A stretch of DNA of 13,261 nt, from contig PLFA01000135.1 of assembly GCA_003136615.1 (NCBI GenBank), positions 164-13,424 on the forward strand, read 5' to 3'. This document shows positions 6,378-13,261 of the stretch, in pieces (within the stretch, counting starts at the first letter, position 1; each line of letters starts with the position of its first letter). This DNA comes from Caulobacteraceae bacterium (lineage in GTDB: Bacteria > Pseudomonadota > Alphaproteobacteria > Caulobacterales > Caulobacteraceae). The translations under genes were made by a program, and so were the position numbers. The notes below the pieces were generated by a model that was given only the letters and a program-made list of their open reading frames with translations, was not told where the DNA came from and did not search any database.

Positions 6378-8387
6378 GTGACGACACTTGACCACGCCCC
6401 CGCTGAGGCCAAAGGCCGAGGGGTTGGCCATGATGAAATGGCCAACGCCATTCGCGCCCTCGCCATGGACGCGGTGGAAGCCGCCAAGTGCGGGCATCCA
6501 GGCATGCCCATGGGCATGGCCGATGTGGCGACGGTGCTGTTCACGAAATTCCTGAAGATCGACCCATCCACGCCGGACTGGCCTGACCGCGACCGTTTTG
6601 TCCTCTCGGCGGGCCACGGCTCCATGCTGCAATACGCCCTGCACTATCTGATGGGCTATGCGGATATGGATATCGACCAGATCCGCGCCTTTCGGCAGTT
6701 CGGCTCGCGCACCGCCGGCCACCCGGAATTCGGCCACGCGCTCGGCATAGAGACAACGACAGGGCCGCTCGGTCAGGGAATCGCCACCGCCGTCGGTATG
6801 GCTCTGGCGGAGAGGCTGATGAATGCCCGCTATGGCGATGATCTGGTGGACCACCACACCTATGTCATCGCCGGCGATGGCTGCCTCATGGAGGGGGTGA
6901 GCCATGAGGCCATCGACCTGGCCGGGCACCTGCGCCTCTCCAAGCTGATCGTGCTCTGGGACGACAACCGCATCAGCATTGACGGACCTACCAGCCTTTC
7001 AACTTCCATGGATCAGCTTGGTCGCTTCAAGGCAGCCGGCTGGCTGACCCTGGCCATCGATGGCCATGACCCGAGCGCCATCACCCAGGCCCTCGCGGAG
7101 GCCCGCGCCGAAACGTCGCGGCCAACGATGATCGCCTGCCGCACCACCATAGGTTTTGGCGCTCCCACGCGGGCCGGCACCTCAAGGGCGCATGGCGAGG
7201 CGCTCGGGGCGGCGGAAATCGCCGGCGCGCGCGAAAAGCTGGGCTGGCCTCATCTGCCCTTCGTCATTCCCGAGCCCATCCTGAACGCCTGGCGCGCCGC
7301 CGGCGCGCGGGGCGGCGTCGAGCGCCAGGACTGGCAGTCCCGCCTGGCCGCCTCGCCTCGGAGGGCGGCCTTCACGCTTCAGGCGGCCACCGAACTGGGC
7401 CCCGAGGTGGCGGACAATTTGAACGCCTTCAAGGCCGAGCTGTCGGCGACAGCGCCCAAGGTCGCCACCCGCAAGGCCTCTGAGATGGCGCTCGGCGTGA
7501 TCAATGCCGCGACCAATCTCACGCTCGGTGGGTCAGCCGATCTCACCCACAGCAATTTCACGATCACCGCCGGGCTGGGGTCGATTACACCGGACGACTT
7601 CACCGGGCGCTATATCCACTACGGCATTCGCGAGCACGGCATGGCGGCGGCCATGAACGGGATCGCCCTGCATGGGGGCTTCATCCCCTATGGGGGCACC
7701 TTCATGACCTTCACCGACTATGCCCGGGGCGCGATGCGCCTATCCGCCCTGATGGGCATAAGGGTCATCTATGTGATGACTCACGACTCTATCGGCCTGG
7801 GCGAAGACGGGCCCACACATCAGCCCATTGAGCATCTGGCCATGCTGCGGGCCACGCCCAATATGGACGTCTTCCGGCCCGCCGACGCCGTGGAGACCGC
7901 CGAGTGCTGGCTGGCGGCCCTGGAGTCGCTTCACACCCCTTCCGTCCTCTCCCTGTCGCGGCAGAATCTTCGGACCCTGCGGACCAAGGCGGAGCCGGAA
8001 AACCTCAGCGCCAAGGGCGCCTATGTGTTGCGTGAGACCGATGGCGCCCGCTCCGTGACGCTCCTGGCGACGGGATCCGAGGTTGAGATCGCGGTCAAGG
8101 CGGCCGATCTTCTGGCTGCGGAGGGCGTGGCGGCGGCGGTGGTCTCCATGCCCTGCTGGGAACGCTTCGAGGCGCAGGATGACGCCTATCGCGCCAAGGT
8201 TCTCGGCGCGGCTCCCCGGGTGGCCGTCGAGGCGGCGGCACGGCTCGGCTGGGATCGTTGGATCGGCGAGCGCGGCGCCTTTATCGGTATGACCGGTTTT
8301 GGCGCGTCGGCCCCGGCGCCACAGCTCTATGAACACTTTGGCATCACCCCCGAACGCGTGGCCCAGTCGGCCAGGGCGCTCATTTGA
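6378..8387 (+). CDS. tkt: Transketolase
   Basis: A 669-residue thiamine-diphosphate enzyme that moves two-carbon ketol units between sugar phosphates in the pentose phosphate and Calvin cycles; it is cytoplasmic and normally dimeric. All three usual domains are present at full length. The N-terminal pyrophosphate domain has CGHPGMPMG (His40), SAGHGSM (His80) and GPLGQG, then the ThDP/metal motif GDGCLMEG (166-173) ending at Asn197. The central domain has the REHGMAAAMNG segment with its catalytic Glu. The C-terminal domain ends GITPERVAQSARALI. The GTG start at 6378 is preceded by AAGGGAG at 10 bases. The gene lies 97 bases after the cytochrome c gene, so read-through from the redox cassette is possible. 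It is convergent with the lipocalin gene, and the two stops touch at TGATCA. Because ThDP is its cofactor, it is a customer of the thiamine pathway represented by thiC later in the window. Confidence 0.97.
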   Translation: MTTLDHAPAEAKGRGVGHDEMANAIRALAMDAVEAAKCGHPGMPMGMADVATVLFTKFLKIDPSTPDWPDRDRFVLSAGHGSMLQYALHYLMGYADMDIDQIRAFRQFGSRTAGHPEFGHALGIETTTGPLGQGIATAVGMALAERLMNARYGDDLVDHHTYVIAGDGCLMEGVSHEAIDLAGHLRLSKLIVLWDDNRISIDGPTSLSTSMDQLGRFKAAGWLTLAIDGHDPSAITQALAEARAETSRPTMIACRTTIGFGAPTRAGTSRAHGEALGAAEIAGAREKLGWPHLPFVIPEPILNAWRAAGARGGVERQDWQSRLAASPRRAAFTLQAATELGPEVADNLNAFKAELSATAPKVATRKASEMALGVINAATNLTLGGSADLTHSNFTITAGLGSITPDDFTGRYIHYGIREHGMAAAMNGIALHGGFIPYGGTFMTFTDYARGAMRLSALMGIRVIYVMTHDSIGLGEDGPTHQPIEHLAMLRATPNMDVFRPADAVETAECWLAALESLHTPSVLSLSRQNLRTLRTKAEPENLSAKGAYVLRETDGARSVTLLATGSEVEIAVKAADLLAAEGVAAAVVSMPCWERFEAQDDAYRAKVLGAAPRVAVEAAARLGWDRWIGERGAFIGMTGFGASAPAPQLYEHFGITPERVAQSARALI

Positions 8388-8972
8388 TCAGGGTTTGATT
8401 CCGTCGCTCCAATAGCCCGGCGCGCCGATCTGGCTTGGATGTTGGACGATCTTGCGGAACTTGGTCGTGTCATAGCCGAGCGCCGCGAACCGCTGCATCA
8501 AATCTCGGTAGTCCGCATCCGGAATGTCGGCGTCACGGGCATAGATCCAACCGAGCTTACGGCTCTCTTCACCCCAGAGGATGTAGCGTCCGTCCGGATC
8601 CAGATAGAGCATCAGAAAGGGAAGTTTCAGCGGCCAGATGACCTGGACCCGCCAGTGGGCGTTCCCCGTACCCGGCGCGATGAAATCATGAACCGTGAAG
8701 TGCTTGCGGGGCGCGGAGAAGCTCCCCCGCTGGACATAAAAGTCCTCCCGGACCTCGCCCTTGGCCCCCGGCGCATAGACGTCATAGGGGGCGACCATGC
8801 CCCGCTCGAAGCTGTTGGGCATGGTGGCGAGGATGTGCCATCCTCCGTAAACGCGGGCGAGGTCGACATGTGGGGCCAGAGGTAAGGGCGTCTCTGCCGA
8901 GGCCCCGGCCGCCAGGGCGATCAGGATCGATGACAGGGCGCCGAGGCGCGCTAGCTTGACAGGTCCGTGCAC
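8388..8972 (-). CDS. Lipocalin family protein (Blc-like), secreted rather than lipidated
   Basis: A 194-residue exported lipocalin expected to bind a lipid or other hydrophobic ligand in the periplasm. I chose the GTG at 8972: it directly follows an excellent Shine-Dalgarno sequence (AAGGAGG, overlapping the upstream gene's TGA), and it gives a clean Sec signal (positive n-region, hydrophobic at 11-22, cleavage after ASA at 26). The ATG at 9005 would sit inside bdhA with no good ribosome site. The lipocalin signature is at residues 41-45, VYGGW, followed by strands including APYDVYAP, VREDFYVQRGSF, HWRVQVIWPLKLPFLMLYLD and YILWGEESRKLGWIYARD, the last typical of the Blc group. The protein has no cysteine, so unlike E. 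coli Blc it is not a lipoprotein. It is the last gene of the patatin-bdhA operon, which suggests handling of lipids, fatty acids or their products. Confidence 0.88.
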   Translation of the reverse strand: MHGPVKLARLGALSSILIALAAGASAETPLPLAPHVDLARVYGGWHILATMPNSFERGMVAPYDVYAPGAKGEVREDFYVQRGSFSAPRKHFTVHDFIAPGTGNAHWRVQVIWPLKLPFLMLYLDPDGRYILWGEESRKLGWIYARDADIPDADYRDLMQRFAALGYDTTKFRKIVQHPSQIGAPGYWSDGIKP

Positions 8973-8976
8973 GGCT

Positions 8977-8983
8977 CCTCCTT
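8977..8983 (-). promoter_or_regulatory. Strong ribosome binding site of the lipocalin gene
   Basis: On the minus strand the sequence AAGGAGG spans the last base of the bdhA stop and the next six bases, four bases before the GTG at 8972. It fixes the lipocalin start and shows tight translational linkage to bdhA. Confidence 0.75.
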
Positions 8984-9768
8984 CATTCCGCCGTCCAGCC
9001 GCCATCTATGGAGAGGTTGGCGCCCGTGATCTGAGCCGCGGCGTCGGAGCAGAGAAAGACCGCGAGGGCCGCAACCTCTTCGGGCTTCACGAACTGCTTC
9101 GTGGGCTGAGCGGCCAGGAGCACGTCATTAATAACCTGATCGCGTGTCAGACCCCGGGCCTTCATGGTTTCGGGAATCTGGTTCTCCACCAGTGGCGTCC
9201 AGACATAGCCTGGGCTGATGCAGTTGGCGGTGACCCCATGGGTCGCGACTTCGAGAGCAACGGTCTTGGTCAGGCCATCCAATCCATGCTTGGCCGCGAC
9301 ATAGGCCGACTTGAAAGGCGATGCCACTTTGGAGTGCGCCGAGGCTGTGGAGATGATGCGGCCCCAGCCCCGCGCCTTCATGCCCGGAATCGCCGCGCGC
9401 ATGGCGTGAAAGGCGGCGGAGAGATTGATGGCCAGAATCTGGTTCCACTTGTCGACGGGGAATTCATCCACGGGCGCGACGAACTGTATGCCGGCATTGT
9501 TGACCAGGATATCCACTGACCCGAAGTCGGACGCGGCAGCCGCGATCATGGCCGAGATCTCTTCGGGCCTGGTCATGTCCGCGGGGGAATAGGCGCACCG
9601 GACGCCAAACTCCGCGACGATCTTGTCCCGTTCCGTCTCGATATCCTGAAGGTTTCCAAAGCCATTGATCACCACGTCCGCGCCCTCGGCGGCCAGGGCC
9701 CTGGCGATGCAGAGGCCAATGCCGCTGGTCGAGCCGGTGACCACGGCGACTTTTGATCTGAGGCTCAT
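8983..9768 (-). CDS. bdhA: D-3-hydroxybutyrate dehydrogenase (short-chain dehydrogenase)
   Basis: A 261-residue NAD-dependent SDR that oxidises D-3-hydroxybutyrate to acetoacetate, the step that returns polyhydroxybutyrate breakdown products to central metabolism. The Rossmann motif TGSTSGIG is at 11-18, NNAG at 90-93, and the catalytic tetrad is Asn115, Ser143, Tyr156 and Lys160 (in SAYVAAKHG). The stretches PVDEFPVDKWNQILAINLS, ISPGYVWTPLVENQIPE and QPTKQFVKPEEVAALAVFLC are characteristic of the BdhA subgroup and separate it from FabG-type reductases. The ATG overlaps the TGA of the upstream patatin gene by four bases (ATGA) and has GAGGAG 9-10 bases upstream, so translation is coupled. The lipocalin gene follows after 10 bases. 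Some other SDR specificity is possible but less likely given the length and C-terminal motifs. Confidence 0.92.
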   Translation of the reverse strand: MSLRSKVAVVTGSTSGIGLCIARALAAEGADVVINGFGNLQDIETERDKIVAEFGVRCAYSPADMTRPEEISAMIAAAASDFGSVDILVNNAGIQFVAPVDEFPVDKWNQILAINLSAAFHAMRAAIPGMKARGWGRIISTASAHSKVASPFKSAYVAAKHGLDGLTKTVALEVATHGVTANCISPGYVWTPLVENQIPETMKARGLTRDQVINDVLLAAQPTKQFVKPEEVAALAVFLCSDAAAQITGANLSIDGGWTAE

Positions 9769-10895
9769 GCCGTTGTCTCCTCGCGGCCATCGAAGACGTG
9801 AGCGACATCCTCGCCCTGGGGATTCAGGATCGCGACCTTGCGAGACAGCGCCGCCTCCGCCGCGCGTTGGCCCGCGGCCCAGTGCTGGACCATGGTGGCG
9901 CGGGAAAATTCGTAGTCGCGATGCCCATTCTCATGCGGCTTCCCGCGATAGATGAGCTGAATGATATTCACCGCGTTTTCCACCGAGGCCTCGGCTAGGC
10001 GCCGCGCCGCGGGGGTCTGGGCGAGGTCCGCCGGTAACTTTTCGATCAGGTCTCGGGCCATCCGTTTGAGCCGCCGGATTTCCAAAGGCTGATCGGTGTT
10101 GAGCCGCGTGCGGCTGGAGTAGCGAATGTCCATCTCCCTCTCCGCCGCCTCGGCCACGGTTCTGGGTAGCGGCCCCCGGGCGGGAAACAGATCCACCTGA
10201 AAGACGGCCAGATCCTCACGCACTTCGCCCTGGAGCACGAATTCCAGGGGCGTGTTGGAGACGAGGCCTCCATCCCAGTACCAGGCGCCGTCGATTTCCA
10301 CGGGGGGCAGGCCGGGCGGCAGGGCGCCGGAGGCCATGATGTGCTCCGGACCGATCCGGCCGCCGTCCCGATTCTCGAAATAGGTGAAATTTCCCGTTTC
10401 GACGTTAACCGCCCCCACCGAGAGACGGATCGGACCGGCATTGATGCGGTCGAAATCGACCAGCCGTTCAAGCGTCGCCTTTAGGGGCGCGCTGTCATAA
10501 TAACTGACCCCACTGGGAGGCCCGGGAGGGGTGAAGTGCGGCGGCGGCATTCGCGGCGTGAAGAAGCCCGGCGCGCCGAACATCATGGCGCTGGCCGCGT
10601 TCACCTGAGCCAGCCACGGCAGCGCGGCCGGCGGCAGATAAGGCGGGGCGAACTGGGGGCCGGCGGAAACCTGGCGCCAGAACGCGTCCAGGCGGGCGAC
10701 ACGGTCCTTCGGGGGATTGCCGGCGATAATGGCGGCGTTGACGGCGCCGATGGAAATGCCGGCCAGCCAGTCCGGCTCAAGACCGGCTTCGGACAGGGCC
10801 TCGAAAACACCTGCCTGGTATGCGCCGAGCGCGCCCCCGCCCTGAAACACGAGAACCCGCTTGGCGGAGGGGACTTTGCGGGCTTTGGCGACCAT
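9765..10895 (-). CDS. Patatin-like phospholipase/acyl hydrolase with DUF3734 C-terminus
   Basis: A 376-residue cytoplasmic Ser-Asp dyad hydrolase. The patatin domain starts with the oxyanion-hole glycine loop GGGALG (residues 19-24), then the nucleophile motif GISIG with Ser48, and the dyad aspartate in WDGG (Asp209). The C-terminal third, from about FQVDLFPARGPLP through DIRYSSRTR to DYEFSRATM, matches the DUF3734 extension. The ATG at 10895 starts the protein just before the conserved VLVFQGGG strand; an in-frame ATG at 10991 would add 32 residues, many of them basic, that are not typical of the family. Its TGA overlaps the bdhA ATG. Patatin domains cleave acyl esters of lipids, and some act as intracellular polyhydroxyalkanoate depolymerases. 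The coupling to 3-hydroxybutyrate dehydrogenase makes release of hydroxybutyrate or fatty acids a reasonable guess, but the substrate is not shown by the sequence. Confidence 0.9.
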   Translation of the reverse strand: MVAKARKVPSAKRVLVFQGGGALGAYQAGVFEALSEAGLEPDWLAGISIGAVNAAIIAGNPPKDRVARLDAFWRQVSAGPQFAPPYLPPAALPWLAQVNAASAMMFGAPGFFTPRMPPPHFTPPGPPSGVSYYDSAPLKATLERLVDFDRINAGPIRLSVGAVNVETGNFTYFENRDGGRIGPEHIMASGALPPGLPPVEIDGAWYWDGGLVSNTPLEFVLQGEVREDLAVFQVDLFPARGPLPRTVAEAAEREMDIRYSSRTRLNTDQPLEIRRLKRMARDLIEKLPADLAQTPAARRLAEASVENAVNIIQLIYRGKPHENGHRDYEFSRATMVQHWAAGQRAAEAALSRKVAILNPQGEDVAHVFDGREETTA

Positions 10896-11002
10896 GGCGG
10901 CGCTTAGATAGTACGGGGCGAGCGTTTGCGCATCGCGGCGGCGTTTTCTTGAATTCGCGGCCCTCGATAGATGACCACCCCTGGACGGCACGGGCGACGC
11001 AG

Positions 11003-11016
11003 TTGATTATATATTT
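11003..11016 (+). promoter_or_regulatory. AT-rich element, candidate -10 region of the receiver gene
   Basis: A 14-base A/T-rich run (TTGATTATATATTT) stands out in otherwise GC-rich DNA within the divergent gap between the patatin and response-regulator genes. It contains TATATT at 11010-11015. Initiation about 7 bases later would leave a leader of roughly 35 bases before the ATG at 11057. No good -35 hexamer is visible at standard spacing, so the assignment is weak. Confidence 0.3.
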
Positions 11017-11056
11017 CAGATTCGGAACGATGCCCTTGGTGAAGTATTCAGGCAGG

Positions 11057-11425
11057 ATGACCCGATCAACATTGAAGACCGTGCTCGTCGTTGAAGATGA
11101 GATTCTGACTCGCGTCGATGCGGTGGCCTGCCTGCGGGAGGCCGGTTTCGATGTGGTGGAGGCCGGGAGCGGCGCGGAAGCTCTGGCGGTTATCAGGGCG
11201 CGCGACGACGTGGATCTGATCTTCACCGATATTCAGATGCCCGGCCCCGTCGACGGATTGGAGCTCGCACGGCGGGCCCGGGAAAGCCATCCCCATGTTC
11301 GCCTGGTCTTCACGTCAGGAGCCAGGCGCGTGGATACAGACAACCTTCCTGGCGAGGGCTTGTTTTTCAGCAAGCCGTATGACGCCGAAAACGTGGCGGA
11401 AACGGTTCAACGCCTTCTGGCCTGA
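11057..11425 (+). CDS. Single-domain response regulator (CheY-like receiver)
   Basis: A 122-residue stand-alone receiver without an output domain. Acidic pocket residues are Glu13 and Asp14 (in VLVVEDE), the phosphorylation site is Asp58 (in FTDIQMPG), the switch residue is Ser87 (in FTSGA) and the conserved lysine is Lys106 (in FFSKPYD). The overall sequence resembles the short receivers of alphaproteobacteria that act with HWE/HisKA-type kinases or as phosphate sinks. No kinase is nearby, so it is an orphan. The start is uncertain: ATG at 11057 puts seven residues before the first beta-strand, as is usual, while ATG at 11030 would add nine. Neither has a strong ribosome site, and the possible promoter at 11010 favours 11057. 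It is divergent from the patatin operon, and the dehydrogenase gene follows after 49 bases on the same strand. Confidence 0.88.
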   Translation: MTRSTLKTVLVVEDEILTRVDAVACLREAGFDVVEAGSGAEALAVIRARDDVDLIFTDIQMPGPVDGLELARRARESHPHVRLVFTSGARRVDTDNLPGEGLFFSKPYDAENVAETVQRLLA

Positions 11426-11474
11426 AATCTGCCTATAGTCGCGCTCTTCAACGTCCTGACGGCGAGGCGCGCGC

Positions 11475-12473
11475 GTGACCCGGCTTCTGATTTATGGCCC
11501 GTCCTATCGCCGCATCGAAGCGGAGGTGGCGGCGGCGGCGCCCGGCATGGATGTCCTGATCATGGACGAGGCGGGGATCATTCGCCTGGACGGGACCGAG
11601 ATTGCGCTCGACGCCGCCGCCCCAAACCTCGCTTGGGCCAACCATGAGGTCTTCCTCAGTCCGGCCGCGCGGACCTTCTTTGTCACACTCTTAAAGGCGG
11701 AGAGCCTCGCCTGGGTGCAAAGCGCGGCGGCGGGGTTCGATAACCCGGCTTTTGGCGAACTGGTCCGCAAGGGCGCGAAGCTTTCCACCAGCCATGGTCA
11801 GGCCATCGGCATGGCCGACTATGTTATGGCCGGCGTGTTGGACCATTTCCAACGCGGGCCCGAACGCCGCGCGGCCCAGAACGCCCAGGTTTGGTGGCGC
11901 GAAGGCTTTCGTGAGGTGTCAGGCACCAATTGGCTGATCATTGGCTATGGGGCCATTGGCCAGGGGGTCGCGCAGCGCGCTCAGGCGTTCGGCGCCAAGG
12001 TGGTGGGCGTGAGGCGCGATTCCAACGCCTCGCCCTTCGCCGAACGGATTGTGGATCTTTCCGCCTTGTCTGAAGAGCTGCCTCGGGCCGACGTGGTCGT
12101 GCTCTCGATCCCGCTCAACGCCAGAACCCGCCACATTGCCGACGCCGCCTTTTTCCGAGCGATGAAGGCGGGATCGGTGCTTGTGAATGTGGGCCGAGGC
12201 GGTTTGGTTGATGAGGCGGCCCTCCTCGCGGCGCTGGACGCGGGCCTCCCCGAACATGCGGTGCTGGATGTCTTCGAGACCGAGCCGCTGCCTGTCGATA
12301 GCCCCTTCTGGGACCACCCTCGGGTCAGCGTGACGGGCCATTGCTCGGGCGTCACCGGCGGAGAGAATAGGCGAAATCAGGCGCTGTTTCTGGACAATCT
12401 GGCGCGGTTCGCCAATGGCACGCCGCTGCTTAATGTCGCTGACCCCAAGGATGTTTTCGCCGCCCGGGATTGA
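11475..12473 (+). CDS. D-2-hydroxyacid dehydrogenase (NAD(P)-dependent)
   Basis: A 332-residue member of the D-isomer-specific 2-hydroxyacid dehydrogenase family, which interconverts 2-oxo acids and D-2-hydroxy acids such as glyoxylate/glycolate or hydroxypyruvate/glycerate. The nucleotide-binding motif is GYGAIG (157-162). The catalytic Arg241 lies in NVGRGGLVDE, the glutamate in DVFETEPLP (about 268-270) and the proton-donor His289 in VTGHCSG. The N-terminal substrate domain (1-118) is divergent, so the exact substrate cannot be read. After the cofactor motif, VRRDSN carries basic residues (Arg180, Arg181) where the NADH/NADPH choice is usually made, which leans towards NADPH. The GTG start at 11475 has a GAGG sequence about 8 bases upstream. 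It may be co-transcribed with the receiver gene, though TATAGT at 11434-11439 could be a separate -10. Confidence 0.9.
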   Translation: MTRLLIYGPSYRRIEAEVAAAAPGMDVLIMDEAGIIRLDGTEIALDAAAPNLAWANHEVFLSPAARTFFVTLLKAESLAWVQSAAAGFDNPAFGELVRKGAKLSTSHGQAIGMADYVMAGVLDHFQRGPERRAAQNAQVWWREGFREVSGTNWLIIGYGAIGQGVAQRAQAFGAKVVGVRRDSNASPFAERIVDLSALSEELPRADVVVLSIPLNARTRHIADAAFFRAMKAGSVLVNVGRGGLVDEAALLAALDAGLPEHAVLDVFETEPLPVDSPFWDHPRVSVTGHCSGVTGGENRRNQALFLDNLARFANGTPLLNVADPKDVFAARD

Positions 12474-12524
12474 GAGGGGCGCCGCCGCTCTTGACCTGAG
12501 ACGTCACGGGCATAGGGTCGATTC

Positions 12525-12624
12525 CGTTCTCCGGGGAGTCCCGTCTTCAAAGGGACTGAGAGGCCGCTTAGGGGCGGCGACCCGCCGAACCTGATCCGGG
12601 TCATGCCGGCGAAGGGAGGGAACG
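12525..12624 (+). ncRNA. TPP riboswitch (THI element) controlling thiC
   Basis: The core motifs of the thiamine-pyrophosphate aptamer are present in order: GGGGAGTCCC (12533-12542), ACTGAGAGG (12555-12563), a variable stem CCGCTTAGGGGCGG, GACCCGCCGAACCTGATCCG (12579-12598) and GTCATGCCGGCGAAGGGA (12600-12617). The closing stem P1 can form from CGTTC (12525-12529) and GAACG (12620-12624). TPP binding should lower expression of the thiC gene that starts 87 bases later. In the expression platform TCTCCGC (12664-12670) can pair at six of seven positions with GCGAGGA (12701-12707), which holds the ribosome binding sequence. No T-rich terminator is seen, so control is more likely at translation initiation. 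Confidence 0.95.
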
Positions 12625-12710
12625 CGGGCCGCCGGGCGCTTACCGCTCATGATCCGCACTCCATCTCCGCAGCCAGAAGCCCTTGAGCGTCTAGAGCCGT
12701 GCGAGGACCG

Positions 12711-13261
12711 ATGAATATCCAGACTCCCATCAAGACCGCTATCCCCACCGGCGAGCGGCCCGGCTCGCGCAAGGTTTATGAGAGCGGCGTCCTGCACCCT
12801 TGTCTGCGCGTGCCCTTCCGCGAGGTGGCCGTCCACCCCTCCGCCGGCGAGCCGCCGATCACCATCTATGACCCTTCGGGGCCCTATACCGATCCGAACG
12901 CGGTGATCGATATAGCCAAGGGCCTGGCTCGCCCGCGGGAAACCTGGGTCCTGGCAAGGGGCGACGTGGAGGCCGTGGCGCCGCGCCCGGTGAAGCTTGA
13001 GGATAACGGGGGCGCACAGGGCCGCCATCTCGCCCCCGCCTTCGTGAGCGACCGCCAACCCCTGCGCGCCAAGCCTGGCCGGGCGGTGACGCAACTGGAA
13101 TATGCCCGGGCCGGAATCATCACGCCGGAGATGGAATTTGTCGCCATCCGCGAGAACCTGCGCCGCCGGGAGACTGACGCCTTCATCCGCGACGGGGAGG
13201 ACTTCGGGGCGTCGATCCCTGATTTCGTGACGCCCGAATTCGTGCGCGACGAGGTGGCCCG
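12711..13261 (+). CDS. thiC: Phosphomethylpyrimidine synthase ThiC, N-terminal part (3' end outside window)
   Basis: The frame runs from ATG 12711 without a stop to the end of the window, 183 complete codons. ThiC is a radical SAM enzyme that converts aminoimidazole ribonucleotide to hydroxymethylpyrimidine phosphate, the pyrimidine half of thiamine. The visible part is the family's N-terminal domain: GSRKVYESG, LRVPFREV, ITIYDPSGPYTDP, then TQLEYARAGIITPEMEFVAIREN (about residues 125-147), a hallmark of ThiC. The catalytic barrel and the C-terminal iron-sulfur cysteines lie beyond the window. The ATG has GAGGA at 12703-12707. The gene is preceded by a TPP riboswitch, which agrees with its function. 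Confidence 0.97.
   Translation, partial: MNIQTPIKTAIPTGERPGSRKVYESGVLHPCLRVPFREVAVHPSAGEPPITIYDPSGPYTDPNAVIDIAKGLARPRETWVLARGDVEAVAPRPVKLEDNGGAQGRHLAPAFVSDRQPLRAKPGRAVTQLEYARAGIITPEMEFVAIRENLRRRETDAFIRDGEDFGASIPDFVTPEFVRDEVA

Noticed and set aside
6222..6929. 235-residue open frame on the minus strand
   Set aside because: Covers the end of the cytochrome gene and the start of tkt, both well supported on the plus strand.
10820..11056. Upstream extension of the receiver reading frame
   Set aside because: It overlaps the divergent patatin gene and its promoter region, and receivers normally start a few residues before the first strand.

Overview
The window looks like chromosomal DNA of a GC-rich alphaproteobacterium, probably of the Caulobacter/Phenylobacterium type. 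The grounds are high GC with G/C-biased third positions, frequent GTG/TTG starts, a 3-hydroxybutyrate dehydrogenase beside a patatin/DUF3734 gene, and a TPP riboswitch ahead of thiC. The taxonomic placement is inference. No tRNA, rRNA, CRISPR array, transposase or other mobile-element trace was seen. Coding density is high and no gene-free stretch exceeds 300 bases.

Layout. (1) 1-2655, plus strand: the end of a membrane-protein cluster, with the C-terminal part of a DUF4175-like protein overlapping by 4 bases a 603-residue protein with two N-terminal and one C-terminal membrane segments. Such genes usually sit in MoxR/DUF58/BatA clusters. (2) 2656-3693, minus: an exported esterase of the bacterial esterase 713 type. 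(3) 3945-6280, plus: a redox cassette of a small Tat-exported HiPIP, an outer-membrane protein fusing a monoheme cytochrome c motif to a beta-barrel (Cyc2-like), and a lipoprotein monoheme cytochrome c. (4) 6378-8387, plus: transketolase. (5) 10895 down to 8388, minus: a tightly packed operon of patatin-like hydrolase, D-3-hydroxybutyrate dehydrogenase and lipocalin. (6) 11057-12473, plus: a stand-alone CheY-like receiver and a D-2-hydroxyacid dehydrogenase. (7) 12525 to the end, plus: a TPP riboswitch and the start of thiC.

The most interesting region is 3945-6280. A porin-cytochrome fusion could carry electrons across the outer membrane, and a minimal HiPIP and a tethered c-type cytochrome could carry them across the periplasm. 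Together they resemble the parts list of known Fe(II)-oxidation or extracellular-electron-uptake systems: Cyc2 with Iro/Cyc1 in Acidithiobacillus, and PioABC in Rhodopseudomonas, where PioC is also a very small HiPIP. The gene set here differs from Pio because there is no decaheme cytochrome and the porin and heme are in one chain. The physiological substrate cannot be told from sequence alone. A lesser point of interest is the patatin-bdhA-lipocalin operon, which suggests a link between lipid or polyhydroxybutyrate breakdown and ketone-body oxidation.
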